A stretch of DNA of 28,041 nucleotides from Planctomycetota bacterium (GTDB taxonomy: Bacteria > Planctomycetota > Brocadiia > JAJRTI01). This document shows positions 1 to 6,557 of this stretch, in pieces. How positions within the stretch are numbered: position 1 is the first letter of the stretch; every line of letters starts with the position of its first letter. The position numbers were made by a program, and so were the translations under genes. Where the stretch lies: positions 1 through 28,041 of the forward strand of contig JAJRTI010000136.1 of the NCBI GenBank assembly GCA_024278415.1, written 5' to 3'. The notes below the pieces were generated by a model. That model worked only from the letters and a program-made list of their open reading frames with translations. It had not been told where the DNA came from and did not search any database.

Positions 1-422
1 CGCGTTTGTGCAACGCTTTCAGCGTTGGCGGCTTGTTTTCGGCATCCTTCCCAGCGCGGCGCTCGTTCGCCCGCTGGCGCGACCGAACGAGCTTGCACTG
101 GGCTATGTTGTGATGCGCCTTCGGCGCATGTGCATTCTGCGTCGGCGCACCACGGGAATGAACGCCCAGTTTACTACGTACGTTCAGACCTGCACCCATA
201 GCAAATGACTTGCCGACGGTAAGGACCGTACTAGAAAGGCCCAGGAGGGCCAAAGAAACATCCCCGGAGGCCGTGGTGCGGAACTTCATGGGTCTCGACC
301 AAGGCGAGGTCATGCAAGAATGCAAGAGGTGGCGCCCAGCACCCTTGCAAACCTGCAAGACTATTCTTGCGCGTCTGCCCCATGCGCGGCCCTTGGATGC
401 AATCGAAGACGCCGGCCCCGGG
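1..422. other. Gene-free window edge with hairpin-rich repeat
   Basis: No convincing gene lies here. The open frames are short, Arg-rich and have no ribosome site or recognisable domain. Bases 11-129 form a compact multi-hairpin module, listed separately. Bases 130-422 hold nothing clear except a weak 8-bp inverted repeat (314-321 with 363-370) downstream of the stop codon of the NtrC-type regulator. It has no T-run, so I do not call it a terminator. Confidence 0.6.
11..129. repeat. Multi-hairpin intergenic repeat module
   Basis: Four nested or adjacent perfect inverted repeats are packed into 119 bases. They are CAACGCT/AGCGTTG around a TTC loop (11-27), CCCAG (50-54) with CTGGG (98-102), GCTCGTTCG (61-69) with CGAACGAGC (84-92), and ATGCGCC/GGCGCAT around a TTC loop (113-129). 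The order stem, long cloverleaf-like stem, stem suggests a structured RNA or a mobile palindromic element. I recall similar text between genes in Planctomycetota and Verrucomicrobiota genomes, but that is memory and not a search result. Confidence 0.6.
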
Positions 423-1775
423 CTATTCGGTCTCGAAGCCCAATTCGGCCATCTTCCTGTAAAGCGTGGATGGATTGACCCCTAGCCGCCTAGCGGTTTC
501 CTCTTTGTTGCCGCCGCAGGCTTGAAGTACTCGCCGGATGTGCCCCCTCTCGTATGTCCGCACGCCTTCCCTGAGGTCGTCGGAATTCAGGTGCCATTCA
601 ACATCACCTCTGAGTTCGGCAGGGATGTGAGCCAGGGTGATGTAGTCCCCGTGAGAGAGGATCATGCCTCGTTCGATGACATTCCTCAACTCTCGCACAT
701 TGCCTCGCCATGAATGGTTAAGCAAGGCTCGCATCGCCTCACTGTCAGCGCCTAGGCAGTTGCGTTTCATTTCAGCGTTGAACTTCTTCACGAAATACTC
801 GACCAGCAGCGGGATATCGTGTCGCCGCTCCCTCAGGGGCGGAGCGGTGATTTCGAAAACGGCCACCCGGAAATACAGATCTTCGCGGAACGATCCCTCC
901 TGGACCCGCTCGCGCAGATTCCTGTTGGTCGACGCGATGACCCGCGCGTTGAGGGGTTGGATCTCTCCGCCGCCGACGCGCGTGAATTCCTTTTGCTCCA
1001 GCACGCGCAGAAGCTTGCTCTGGACGGGCTGCGGCATCTCTCCGATCTCATCCAGTAGGATCGCGCCATCACCCGCGAGTTCGAAAAACCCCACCCGATC
1101 GCCAATGGCCCCTGTGAACGCGCCGCGCACATGGCCAAAGAGTTCGCTTTCGAACAGGTGGTCAGGTATACCCGCGCAGTTGATGGCGACAAAGGGGCGG
1201 TCCGCCGAATCGCTCGCCGCATGAATCGCCCGGGCAATGAGTTCCTTGCCCGTGCCGGATTCGCCTGTAATGAGGACCGTGCTCGTGGTGGGGCCGACTT
1301 CTCCGATCAAGTCCAGCACCTGCATCATGGCTTCGCTCTTGCCCACCATCGAGAGGCTCTCCACGTCACTGGAGGCTTCTCGGCGCAGCATCTTGGCTTC
1401 TTGGACCAGCCGCTTGTAATCCAACAGCCTTTGAATCTTCTGGAGTACATCCTCAACCAGCAGAGGTTTCATGACGTAGTCCGACACCCCCTTCTGGAAG
1501 GCCTCCACCGCCGTATCCAAGCTCGCGTACGCGGTGATCATGAGCACCGCCGCCTCGGAGCACATGCCCATGAGTTCGTCAAGGATGTCGATGCCGCTCT
1601 TGCCAGGCATGACCACGTCGCACAGGATCACATCTGGCCCGAACGCCTCGGCCGCCGCCAGACCATCGTCGGCGTTCGGCGCGGTTCGGCACTCGAAGCC
1701 TCTCCTGCGCAGCAGACTTGCGAGATCCTCGCGAAACAGATCTTCATCGTCGATGATCAGCACCTTGGCGCTCAT
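423..1775 (-). CDS. NtrC-family sigma54-dependent response regulator
   Basis: This 450-residue activator has the full three-domain layout. The receiver (about 1-120) has the acidic pair IIDDED, phospho-acceptor D53 (LCDVVMPG) and the K of YVMKPL. The AAA+ sigma54-interaction domain (about 140-380) has Walker A GESGTGKE, the GAFTGA loop that contacts sigma54, and LLDEIGEMP as Walker B. A Fis-type helix-turn-helix sits at the C-terminus (NKEETARRLGVNPSTLYRKM). It is co-transcribed with the upstream kinase: ATG and the kinase TGA share ATGA, and AGAAGG precedes the start. When phosphorylated it should activate sigma54 promoters. A plausible local target is the weaker candidate at 5334-5349, ahead of the lipoprotein/DUF2231 operon. 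Confidence 0.95.
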   Translation of the reverse strand: MSAKVLIIDDEDLFREDLASLLRRRGFECRTAPNADDGLAAAEAFGPDVILCDVVMPGKSGIDILDELMGMCSEAAVLMITAYASLDTAVEAFQKGVSDYVMKPLLVEDVLQKIQRLLDYKRLVQEAKMLRREASSDVESLSMVGKSEAMMQVLDLIGEVGPTTSTVLITGESGTGKELIARAIHAASDSADRPFVAINCAGIPDHLFESELFGHVRGAFTGAIGDRVGFFELAGDGAILLDEIGEMPQPVQSKLLRVLEQKEFTRVGGGEIQPLNARVIASTNRNLRERVQEGSFREDLYFRVAVFEITAPPLRERRHDIPLLVEYFVKKFNAEMKRNCLGADSEAMRALLNHSWRGNVRELRNVIERGMILSHGDYITLAHIPAELRGDVEWHLNSDDLREGVRTYERGHIRRVLQACGGNKEETARRLGVNPSTLYRKMAELGFETE

Positions 1776-3502
1776 GCCTTCTGCTCCTCTGTTCGGCCAC
1801 GGCTCGATGTTGGCGGCGTGCGGATCGGCAGGCGCACGGTAAAGGTCGCTCCGCGGCCCGGCGTGCTCTCCACGTTGATCCGCCCTCCGTGCAATTGGGC
1901 GATGTTGTGCACGATACTCAACCCAATCCCCATGCCGTTTTTTTTCGTTGAGAAAAGTGGGCTGAAGATCTGCGAACGCACCTCTTCGCTCATCCCCTCG
2001 CCCGTATCGGTGAACGTGACGAGGATGCTCTGCCCGGCTGCGCGCGTCCGCACCGTCAGCGTTCCTCCCGCGGGCATGGCCTCCAACGCGTTGAGACCCA
2101 GGTTGAGGAACACGTGCATGAGCTGGTCTCTCATCTCCAGCGTTTCGGGCAGAACCTCGGCTAACTCCGAATGGATCTCACACCGTTTGGCCAGGCGATG
2201 GAGCCGCAGGACGTTGAGCACTTCACCAACAACAGTGTTGACTTGGCAGACGGTCCATTCTTGGTCGGCTGGTTTGGCAAACTGCGAGACGCCGTGGACG
2301 GTTCGGCTGATGCGGGCGATCTGGCCGCGCAGGAGTTCGAGGCTCTTCTTCAGAAAAGCTTCGTCGTGTTCTTCTTCAAGCAGATGCAGCCGCGTTGAGA
2401 TCGACGCCAGGGGGTTGCCCACTTCGTGCGCAATCCCCGCGGCCATGAGTCCGAGCATGGCCATCTTGCCGGCGTGCACCATCTCCGCATCCGTCGCTTT
2501 CCGTACAGTTATATCCTGGGCCAGCTCCGCCACTTGATAGACGCATCCCTTGCTATCGATCAGCGGCGCGATGGTGATTTGGAAAAACCGGATGTTGCCT
2601 TGAGAATCCGTGGTCTGGCGTTCAACCACGCGCACGGCCCCATCGTCACGCGTCTTTGCGGCAGGGCCAGCCTCGCCGCCAATCCATCGCTCAAGCCGCT
2701 GTGGGGGGGCATCGGTGACGTTCTGCGGCAAATCCAACCACGCGCGGATTTGATCGTTGAGCCACACGGGCCGTAGGTCCGTGTCGAGGATCAGCAGCCC
2801 GGCTTCCGTGGCCTGGAGCACCCGCTCCAGGCGCTGCCGATCGGTCAACGCCTGGCGTTCTTCGGTGCGCAAACGCCCCATGATGTTCGTGGTAAAGTAC
2901 GCGGTCAGTGTCATGAAAGCTGCTTGAAGCAGTATCACGCTCGCCACGTAGACGGGATCATGTGCCGCGTGGAGCACGTGACCCCGGGTGGCCACATGAG
3001 GGAATATCAGCAACGTGTAGTGGTCCACCCACTCCGCCATCTCCGCCAAAGCCATTAGGCCAAACAGCCCTGACGCGACCACGACGATCACGTAGCACTT
3101 ACCCCGGTCGAATAGGATGCCGCCAATGATGATGTGGAACAAGTAAGCAAACGAAAGCGGGTTCTCGATTCCACCCGATTCGTGAAGCATGGCCGTCAAG
3201 ACCACCAGGTCCACCCCGATCTGCATCTCTCGCAGATACTTAACGAACCAGCCTCGCTTCAAGAACTCCGTGAAGACCAGGTTGGCCGCGGCCAGGCAGG
3301 CAACCAGCCCAAGGAGCGGCGCCAGCCTCGCCGATCCCAGGTAATGCAACACAGAGATCGTTATTACGCTGAGCACGATGGCGACACCGCAAGCCACCCA
3401 TCGAAGCCTGATGAACCACTCATTCAGATAGACAAGCTGATCGTCAGCCCCGCGTGGAAGGGCCGATAACACGTCAGCCCTTTGTAGCTGTGGAAGCGGC
3501 AT
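1772..3502 (-). CDS. Six-helix membrane sensor histidine kinase with PAS, RegB-like GGxxNP motif
   Basis: A 576-residue kinase, partner of the NtrC-type regulator that overlaps its stop. About six membrane helices fill residues 35-225. A short loop between helices carries GGIENPL (110-116), which resembles the GGxxNPF motif implicated in quinone sensing by RegB. A PAS domain follows (about 245-340, ending QDITVRKATDAE), then HisKA with H359 (IAHEVGNPLAS), then an HATPase with the N-box NLGLNALEAM, DTGEGM and GMGIGLS. I chose the start at 3502 because GGTGG lies eight bases upstream; an in-frame ATG at 3517 or a frame opening at 3610 would add residues without a ribosome site. The domain order is NtrB/ZraS-like, but the membrane part is not the two-helix type of those kinases. 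The signal is unknown; redox state or quinones are my inference. Confidence 0.9.
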   Translation of the reverse strand: MPLPQLQRADVLSALPRGADDQLVYLNEWFIRLRWVACGVAIVLSVITISVLHYLGSARLAPLLGLVACLAAANLVFTEFLKRGWFVKYLREMQIGVDLVVLTAMLHESGGIENPLSFAYLFHIIIGGILFDRGKCYVIVVVASGLFGLMALAEMAEWVDHYTLLIFPHVATRGHVLHAAHDPVYVASVILLQAAFMTLTAYFTTNIMGRLRTEERQALTDRQRLERVLQATEAGLLILDTDLRPVWLNDQIRAWLDLPQNVTDAPPQRLERWIGGEAGPAAKTRDDGAVRVVERQTTDSQGNIRFFQITIAPLIDSKGCVYQVAELAQDITVRKATDAEMVHAGKMAMLGLMAAGIAHEVGNPLASISTRLHLLEEEHDEAFLKKSLELLRGQIARISRTVHGVSQFAKPADQEWTVCQVNTVVGEVLNVLRLHRLAKRCEIHSELAEVLPETLEMRDQLMHVFLNLGLNALEAMPAGGTLTVRTRAAGQSILVTFTDTGEGMSEEVRSQIFSPLFSTKKNGMGIGLSIVHNIAQLHGGRINVESTPGRGATFTVRLPIRTPPTSSRGRTEEQKA

Positions 3503-3701
3503 CGATGATCCACCCATGGGAACGTGAGCGTTGCGGCATACAATGGTCAACCGGCCAATACCGATGCAAGCCTGCCAAGAGATGCGCCACGCGGCGGCCT
3601 TGGCGTCCACAGTGTCGCGCGCTTTGGGACTGGGGACAGGCCGGCCTATGGCATCTTATTTTGCGCCGCTCCCAGGGCGCCGAGGGCGGCGTGGGGAGGC
3701 A

Positions 3702-3757
3702 GCAGCCCGTCAACAAAGCACTGTCCCGCGACGCCGCGGGCGCTGTTGACGGGCTGC
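3702..3757. repeat. Long perfect hairpin after the DUF2231 gene
   Basis: GCAGCCCGTCAACA (3702-3715) is exactly complementary to 3744-3757, with an inner CCCGCG/CGCGGG stem in the 28-base gap. It starts 13 bases past the stop of the membrane-protein gene and precedes the kinase gene. It could end or process the upstream transcript, but no T-run follows. It could equally be a remnant of a palindromic mobile element. Confidence 0.6.
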
Positions 3758-3770
3758 ACGGGCGCGCGCA

Positions 3771-4202
3771 TCAGAACAGGTTCGAAAGGAAGTTCTTTCC
3801 ATGCACCAGCATGCCGCCATAGTGGCCAGCGAGCGACACGCACATACCCAGGAAAAGGAGGCAGACATAGTACCCTACAAGCCGCCACTTGGCCGGCCGC
3901 TCACGATGAACAAGCCTGACAATTGCTGAGAGCACCGCAAACACAAGCGCTGCGATGCCCCAGTACTTATGGGCGGTGACGATGGACACCTCACTGCCAA
4001 CAAACTCCATGGATTTCGCCACGAGCAGACCCGTGACCACCACAGGCACGGCCGAAACCGCAGCCAGCACCAGGCAAAAAGCGCCTGCCTCGTCAAAAGC
4101 GCGTCTCTTCGTCGCCAACCACAGAACTTCGGCCAATATGGCGGAAAGAGCCAGTGCGATTGGGAAGTGCACGAGAACAACGTGCAGTTTTCCGATCTCC
4201 AT
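3771..4202 (-). CDS. DUF2231-like four-helix membrane protein, possible heme-binding
   Basis: A 143-residue inner-membrane protein with four hydrophobic segments, resembling DUF2231. It begins LHVVLVHFPIAL, has a middle HKYWG and ends GHYGGMLVHG. These His positions sit at helix ends and are the family's conserved features. DUF2231 proteins are thought to be redox or heme membrane proteins, but none of the reaction is visible here. I chose the start at 4202 because GAGGAG sits six bases upstream and the family usually begins near this LHxxLVHFP; the frame is open to 4277. It follows the YHS lipoprotein by 111 bases and is probably in the same operon. A long hairpin follows its stop. Confidence 0.8.
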   Translation of the reverse strand: MEIGKLHVVLVHFPIALALSAILAEVLWLATKRRAFDEAGAFCLVLAAVSAVPVVVTGLLVAKSMEFVGSEVSIVTAHKYWGIAALVFAVLSAIVRLVHRERPAKWRLVGYYVCLLFLGMCVSLAGHYGGMLVHGKNFLSNLF

Positions 4203-4313
4203 AGCGAACTCCTCTGCTTGATGAATACGGTGGAACACAAGGGCCGGAAAGCAGGGGAGGCGCACCTGCGCCACCACCCGCTCTCACAGGCCCATACTGC
4301 GCATCGACGCGGC

Positions 4314-4736
4314 TCAGTTCTTCTGGCCGGCGCTGTACGCCTTCGCGTACCAGGCGGCCGGGTCGTCAGCCACCCGCTGCCGGCACTTCTTGCAGCAGAC
4401 GTATATGCGCTTTCCATCGAATTCGACAAAGGTCGCCGGATCGGCCTTCTCATCGGGCATTACCGGACACATCTTGTTCGCGCCAGCGGGAAGCGTGCGC
4501 ACAGGCTTGCTGGCGTGATGTTCTGCCGACTCAGTCGAGCGCTGCTGCTCGGCTCCGTGGTCGCCGTCGGCTTCGCCAGATGCATGCTCGCCTTGTGGCT
4601 TCACTGTCGCAACGTTCGGCGCTGCGCCTTTTGATTCCTTTCCGTCAGATGAGCTGGCACTCGATTCGTGCCGACTGCAACCAGCAGACAGACTGAGGAC
4701 AACGAGCAGCGTAGCTAGGGTCATGAAACGGTTCAT
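4314..4736 (-). CDS. Lipoprotein with C-terminal YHS-like metal-binding domain
   Basis: A 140-residue exported lipoprotein. A signal peptide with lipobox LSAGC is followed by a Ser/Glu/His-rich linker and, in the last 50 residues, a YHS-type module (CPVMPDEKADPATFVEFDGKR, then VCCKKC). YHS domains bind metal through these Cys residues, so a periplasmic copper or silver sink or chaperone is likely. GGAAGG precedes the ATG at 4736, supporting it over the ATG at 4781. Two other proteins in the window carry the same kind of module: the lipoprotein at 20226 and the double-domain protein at 13074. Its downstream neighbour is the DUF2231-like membrane protein. Confidence 0.85.
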   Translation of the reverse strand: MNRFMTLATLLVVLSLSAGCSRHESSASSSDGKESKGAAPNVATVKPQGEHASGEADGDHGAEQQRSTESAEHHASKPVRTLPAGANKMCPVMPDEKADPATFVEFDGKRIYVCCKKCRQRVADDPAAWYAKAYSAGQKN

Positions 4737-4787
4737 CGTGTGGGACCTTCCAAAAATGGGATCAAACAAAGGGCAGGGCATACGTGA

Positions 4788-5279
4788 CTACAGCGCCACG
4801 TCGCTCCAACGGGAGGGGTTCTTTTGAAGCGCTGCCACTCCCGGGGGAGCCCGCAGGCCACAGGGGACGCATGTGATGTCCTGGTCATGTGAGGGCGAAG
4901 CCCTGTCTCGTGCTGCCCCGATTGGATCGGCCGCCCCTCGCCCCAGTCCTGTTTGGCGATGAGCCAGCACCGAATCGCCGTTGATCTGGCAGTTGGATGC
5001 ATCTGCGAAAGGCTCACGGGTGCTCCCGTGAGGCAGGTACACCAGAAGCGCACAGCAGTTGGGCCGGTCGTCCGGTGCGGTTGGGCTGGTACCCTGCTCC
5101 TCGCGGTGCGATGTCGTCGAAGCTGACTCGACGACCGAACAGTTCAGCAAGCCCAACAGGAGGGCTGATAGCGCCAACACTGCGAGAAGCATGTTGCGGC
5201 CCGGCACGCACAGTCCCCACGTCATGCCACGGGCCAGGCCCTGCACTCTCTTCACTGTAAGATTCCTGTGTGTGCACAT
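4788..5279 (-). CDS. Hypothetical exported protein
   Basis: I do not recognise this frame. From the ATG at 5279 it would encode 163 residues. There is a basic N-terminus, one strong hydrophobic stretch (about residues 30-50, MLLAVLALSALLLGLLNC) and then a Ser/Thr/Cys-containing tail of low similarity to anything I know. The hydrophobic stretch could be a signal peptide or an imperfect lipobox (GLLNC). Start choice is uncertain: ATGs also exist at 5285, 5309 and 5366, none with a strong ribosome site. It stops 51 bases before the YHS lipoprotein, so it may be the first gene of that operon. The possible sigma54 promoter at 5334-5349 would exclude the 5366 start. The C-terminal half may not be real coding sequence. 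Confidence 0.4.
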   Translation of the reverse strand: MCTHRNLTVKRVQGLARGMTWGLCVPGRNMLLAVLALSALLLGLLNCSVVESASTTSHREEQGTSPTAPDDRPNCCALLVYLPHGSTREPFADASNCQINGDSVLAHRQTGLGRGAADPIGAARDRASPSHDQDITCVPCGLRAPPGVAALQKNPSRWSDVAL

Positions 5280-5333
5280 CGTCATCGGCCGCTCATCTTG
5301 GCTTCGCATAGGCTCACGCTTGATCCGTACGAG

Positions 5334-5349
5334 AGCTAATTGCGTGCCG
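5334..5349 (-). promoter_or_regulatory. Candidate sigma54 promoter (weaker match)
   Basis: Read on the minus strand the site is CGGCACG-CAAT-TAGCT. The essential GG and GC are ten bases apart as in the -24/-12 consensus TGGCACG-N4-TTGCW, with two mismatches (first T to C, second T of TTGC to A). It lies ahead of the hypothetical protein/YHS lipoprotein/DUF2231 genes, which sit next to an NtrC-type activator. An inverted repeat GTCTTC-N12-GAAGAC lies about 95 bases upstream (5425-5448), where an activator site would be expected. Confidence 0.4.
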
Positions 5350-5418
5350 GGGGCTTCACAACGCACCGAAAGCCGGTCGCCGAGCTAAAGACGGAGAGAC
5401 GCTTGCGCGGCCGCGTAA

Positions 5419-5448
5419 ACGAGAGTCTTCATTGGCGCCTACGAAGAC
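5419..5448. repeat. Short repeat shared with 16719-16757, containing an inverted repeat
   Basis: ACGAGAGTCTTCA (5419-5431) and TGGCGCCTAC (5433-5442) both recur at 16719-16731 and 16748-16757, there separated by a 16-base insertion. This copy also contains GTCTTC (5425-5430) and its complement GAAGAC (5443-5448). Both copies lie ahead of minus-strand genes, so a shared protein-binding site is possible; a dispersed repeat remnant is equally possible. Confidence 0.5.
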
Positions 5449-5766
5449 AGGATCCGTTCGATCCCACTTCTCAGTGCGGCGGATCGGTCGTGCACCCCGT
5501 CCGTCTCCACCTGCCCGAGGTGCGCACGTCGAGCACACACAGAAGCAGGAGTTCAGACGTCGCCTGTCAACGAGGGTGAATCCCATTAGTCGTCTCCAAG
5601 ACGCGTAAACGTAACATTTCTATCGAGTTTGCCTCGCCAGCACGGGGCTTGTCCCCAATGGCGCTGGGCGAGGGCCGCAGGCCCTGCGCTAAACCCACAA
5701 CTTGGCCAGAGATGCCACTGCCTTGCGCAATGGATCGTTAGTGCCTTAGACTTTCGGAACCTCGGC

Positions 5767-5783
5767 GAAAAAAAAGAAGTTGC
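5767..5783 (+). repeat. Copy 1 of a 17-base dispersed repeat
   Basis: GAAAAAAAAGAAGTTGC differs at one position from the complement of 27873-27889 and at two from the complement of 25405-25421. All three copies lie in gene-free islands, which suggests a dispersed intergenic repeat family. Confidence 0.5.
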
Positions 5784-5862
5784 GTAGGCTCTCTGCACTG
5801 CGCGCCATCGGGACGAGGCGTTACGGGCGTTCGGTTTGCGGCGTACGGGCCGCGGCGAGGCG

Positions 5863-6006
5863 TTTTGGAGTGCGGCGGCTTGACGCCGCTTTTCCTCGGC
5901 AGCGCGCGCATGCCCACGAGAACGCAAATTCGCGCAAGCCGCGCGCATGCAGCACAAGCGCCGTCGCCGCCCGCCTTGCGGCGGGCTCTGCCGGCGCACT
6001 CCAAAA
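5863..6006. repeat. 144-base element with 12-base inverted ends
   Basis: TTTTGGAGTGCG (5863-5874) is exactly complementary to CGCACTCCAAAA (5995-6006). The interior contains smaller palindromes and a direct repeat of GCGCGCATGC. There is no coding capacity. It has the look of a small non-autonomous element or a large folded RNA. I recall similar GGAGTGCGGC...GCACTCC elements in Verrucomicrobiota-type genomes; a whole-genome search would settle whether it is repeated. Confidence 0.5.
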
Positions 6007-6020
6007 AGGCGCGCCGCGCG

Positions 6021-6052
6021 TGCCGTTTCGGTTGCGGGTGAAGCCCGCTTTG
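6021..6052 (-). repeat. Repeat matching 25251-25280 in opposite orientation
   Basis: On the minus strand this reads ACAAAGCGGGCTTCACCCGC followed by AACCGAA. The plus-strand sequence at 25251-25277 matches 24 of 27 bases. The GCGGG/CCCGC arms form a small hairpin in both copies, and loop changes (CTTCA versus CTGCA) leave the arms intact. Confidence 0.55.
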
Positions 6053-6557
6053 TGCTTTTGCTCCGCAAGCGTGAGACTTCACGGGCCAAGCCCGTGGCAT
6101 CTTCACGTGCCGGCGTGTGCCCCCTCTGATGAGGGCAAAGAGGCGATGCGCCCCCATCGGCGGCTGGCTCGCGGCGCTTGCCCGCCGTCATTGTGCCTGC
6201 TTCGTCCAGAGCGTCACGTCAATCGACTTCGGACTGATGGGAGATTAGCCCCCGCCCGTGTATGATGGGCTCGCATCCCCGCGCGGTCCCACCAAGGACC
6301 AGCGAAACTCTCCTCCTGCCTAGGATGGCTCCGGCAAACGCGTGAATCCCCGAGCAATCTTGTTGGGGAAGTTCACGTCTTGGTGATTGGTGCCGACGCT
6401 TCGTCCATGTATCAGGTCTCATGGTGGTAGCTTTTTCGCCGCCATCACTCACGCGAGCGAGGACACTGCGTCCGGGCACGAGGCACCACCGGGCCACCGC
6501 GGGCGAGAGCCGCAACAAATCGTGCCGGGCCATCGAACACCTGTCCCTGAATGCCGG

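Larger units (their letters stand above)
5280..6557. other. Gene-free repeat- and hairpin-rich island
   Basis: About 1.3 kb between the pump gene and the next operon. All open frames are Arg-, Ala- and Pro-rich shadows with no ribosome site. The sequence is full of small palindromes: AGGGCC-gca-GGCCCT (5671-5685), GCGGCG/CGCCGC (5872-5889), GCGGG/CCCGC (6034-6048) and ACGGGC-caa-GCCCGT (6081-6095). It also holds a 144-base element with inverted ends, plus short motifs repeated near 16.7, 25.3 and 27.9 kb. Those with clear limits are listed separately. Nothing notable was seen at 6100-6557 beyond a weak stem around 6340-6376. Confidence 0.65.

Noticed and set aside
1131..2537. 468-codon plus-strand open frame
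   Set aside because: Antisense shadow of the kinase and activator genes, which have complete domain motifs on the minus strand.
5586..6191. 201-codon minus-strand open frame
   Set aside because: Arg/Ala-rich, without a ribosome site or domain, and it lies across hairpin repeats and the 144-base element.
6219..6533. 104-codon minus-strand frame downstream of the pump gene
   Set aside because: No ribosome site, no domain, and composition like the non-coding frames around it.
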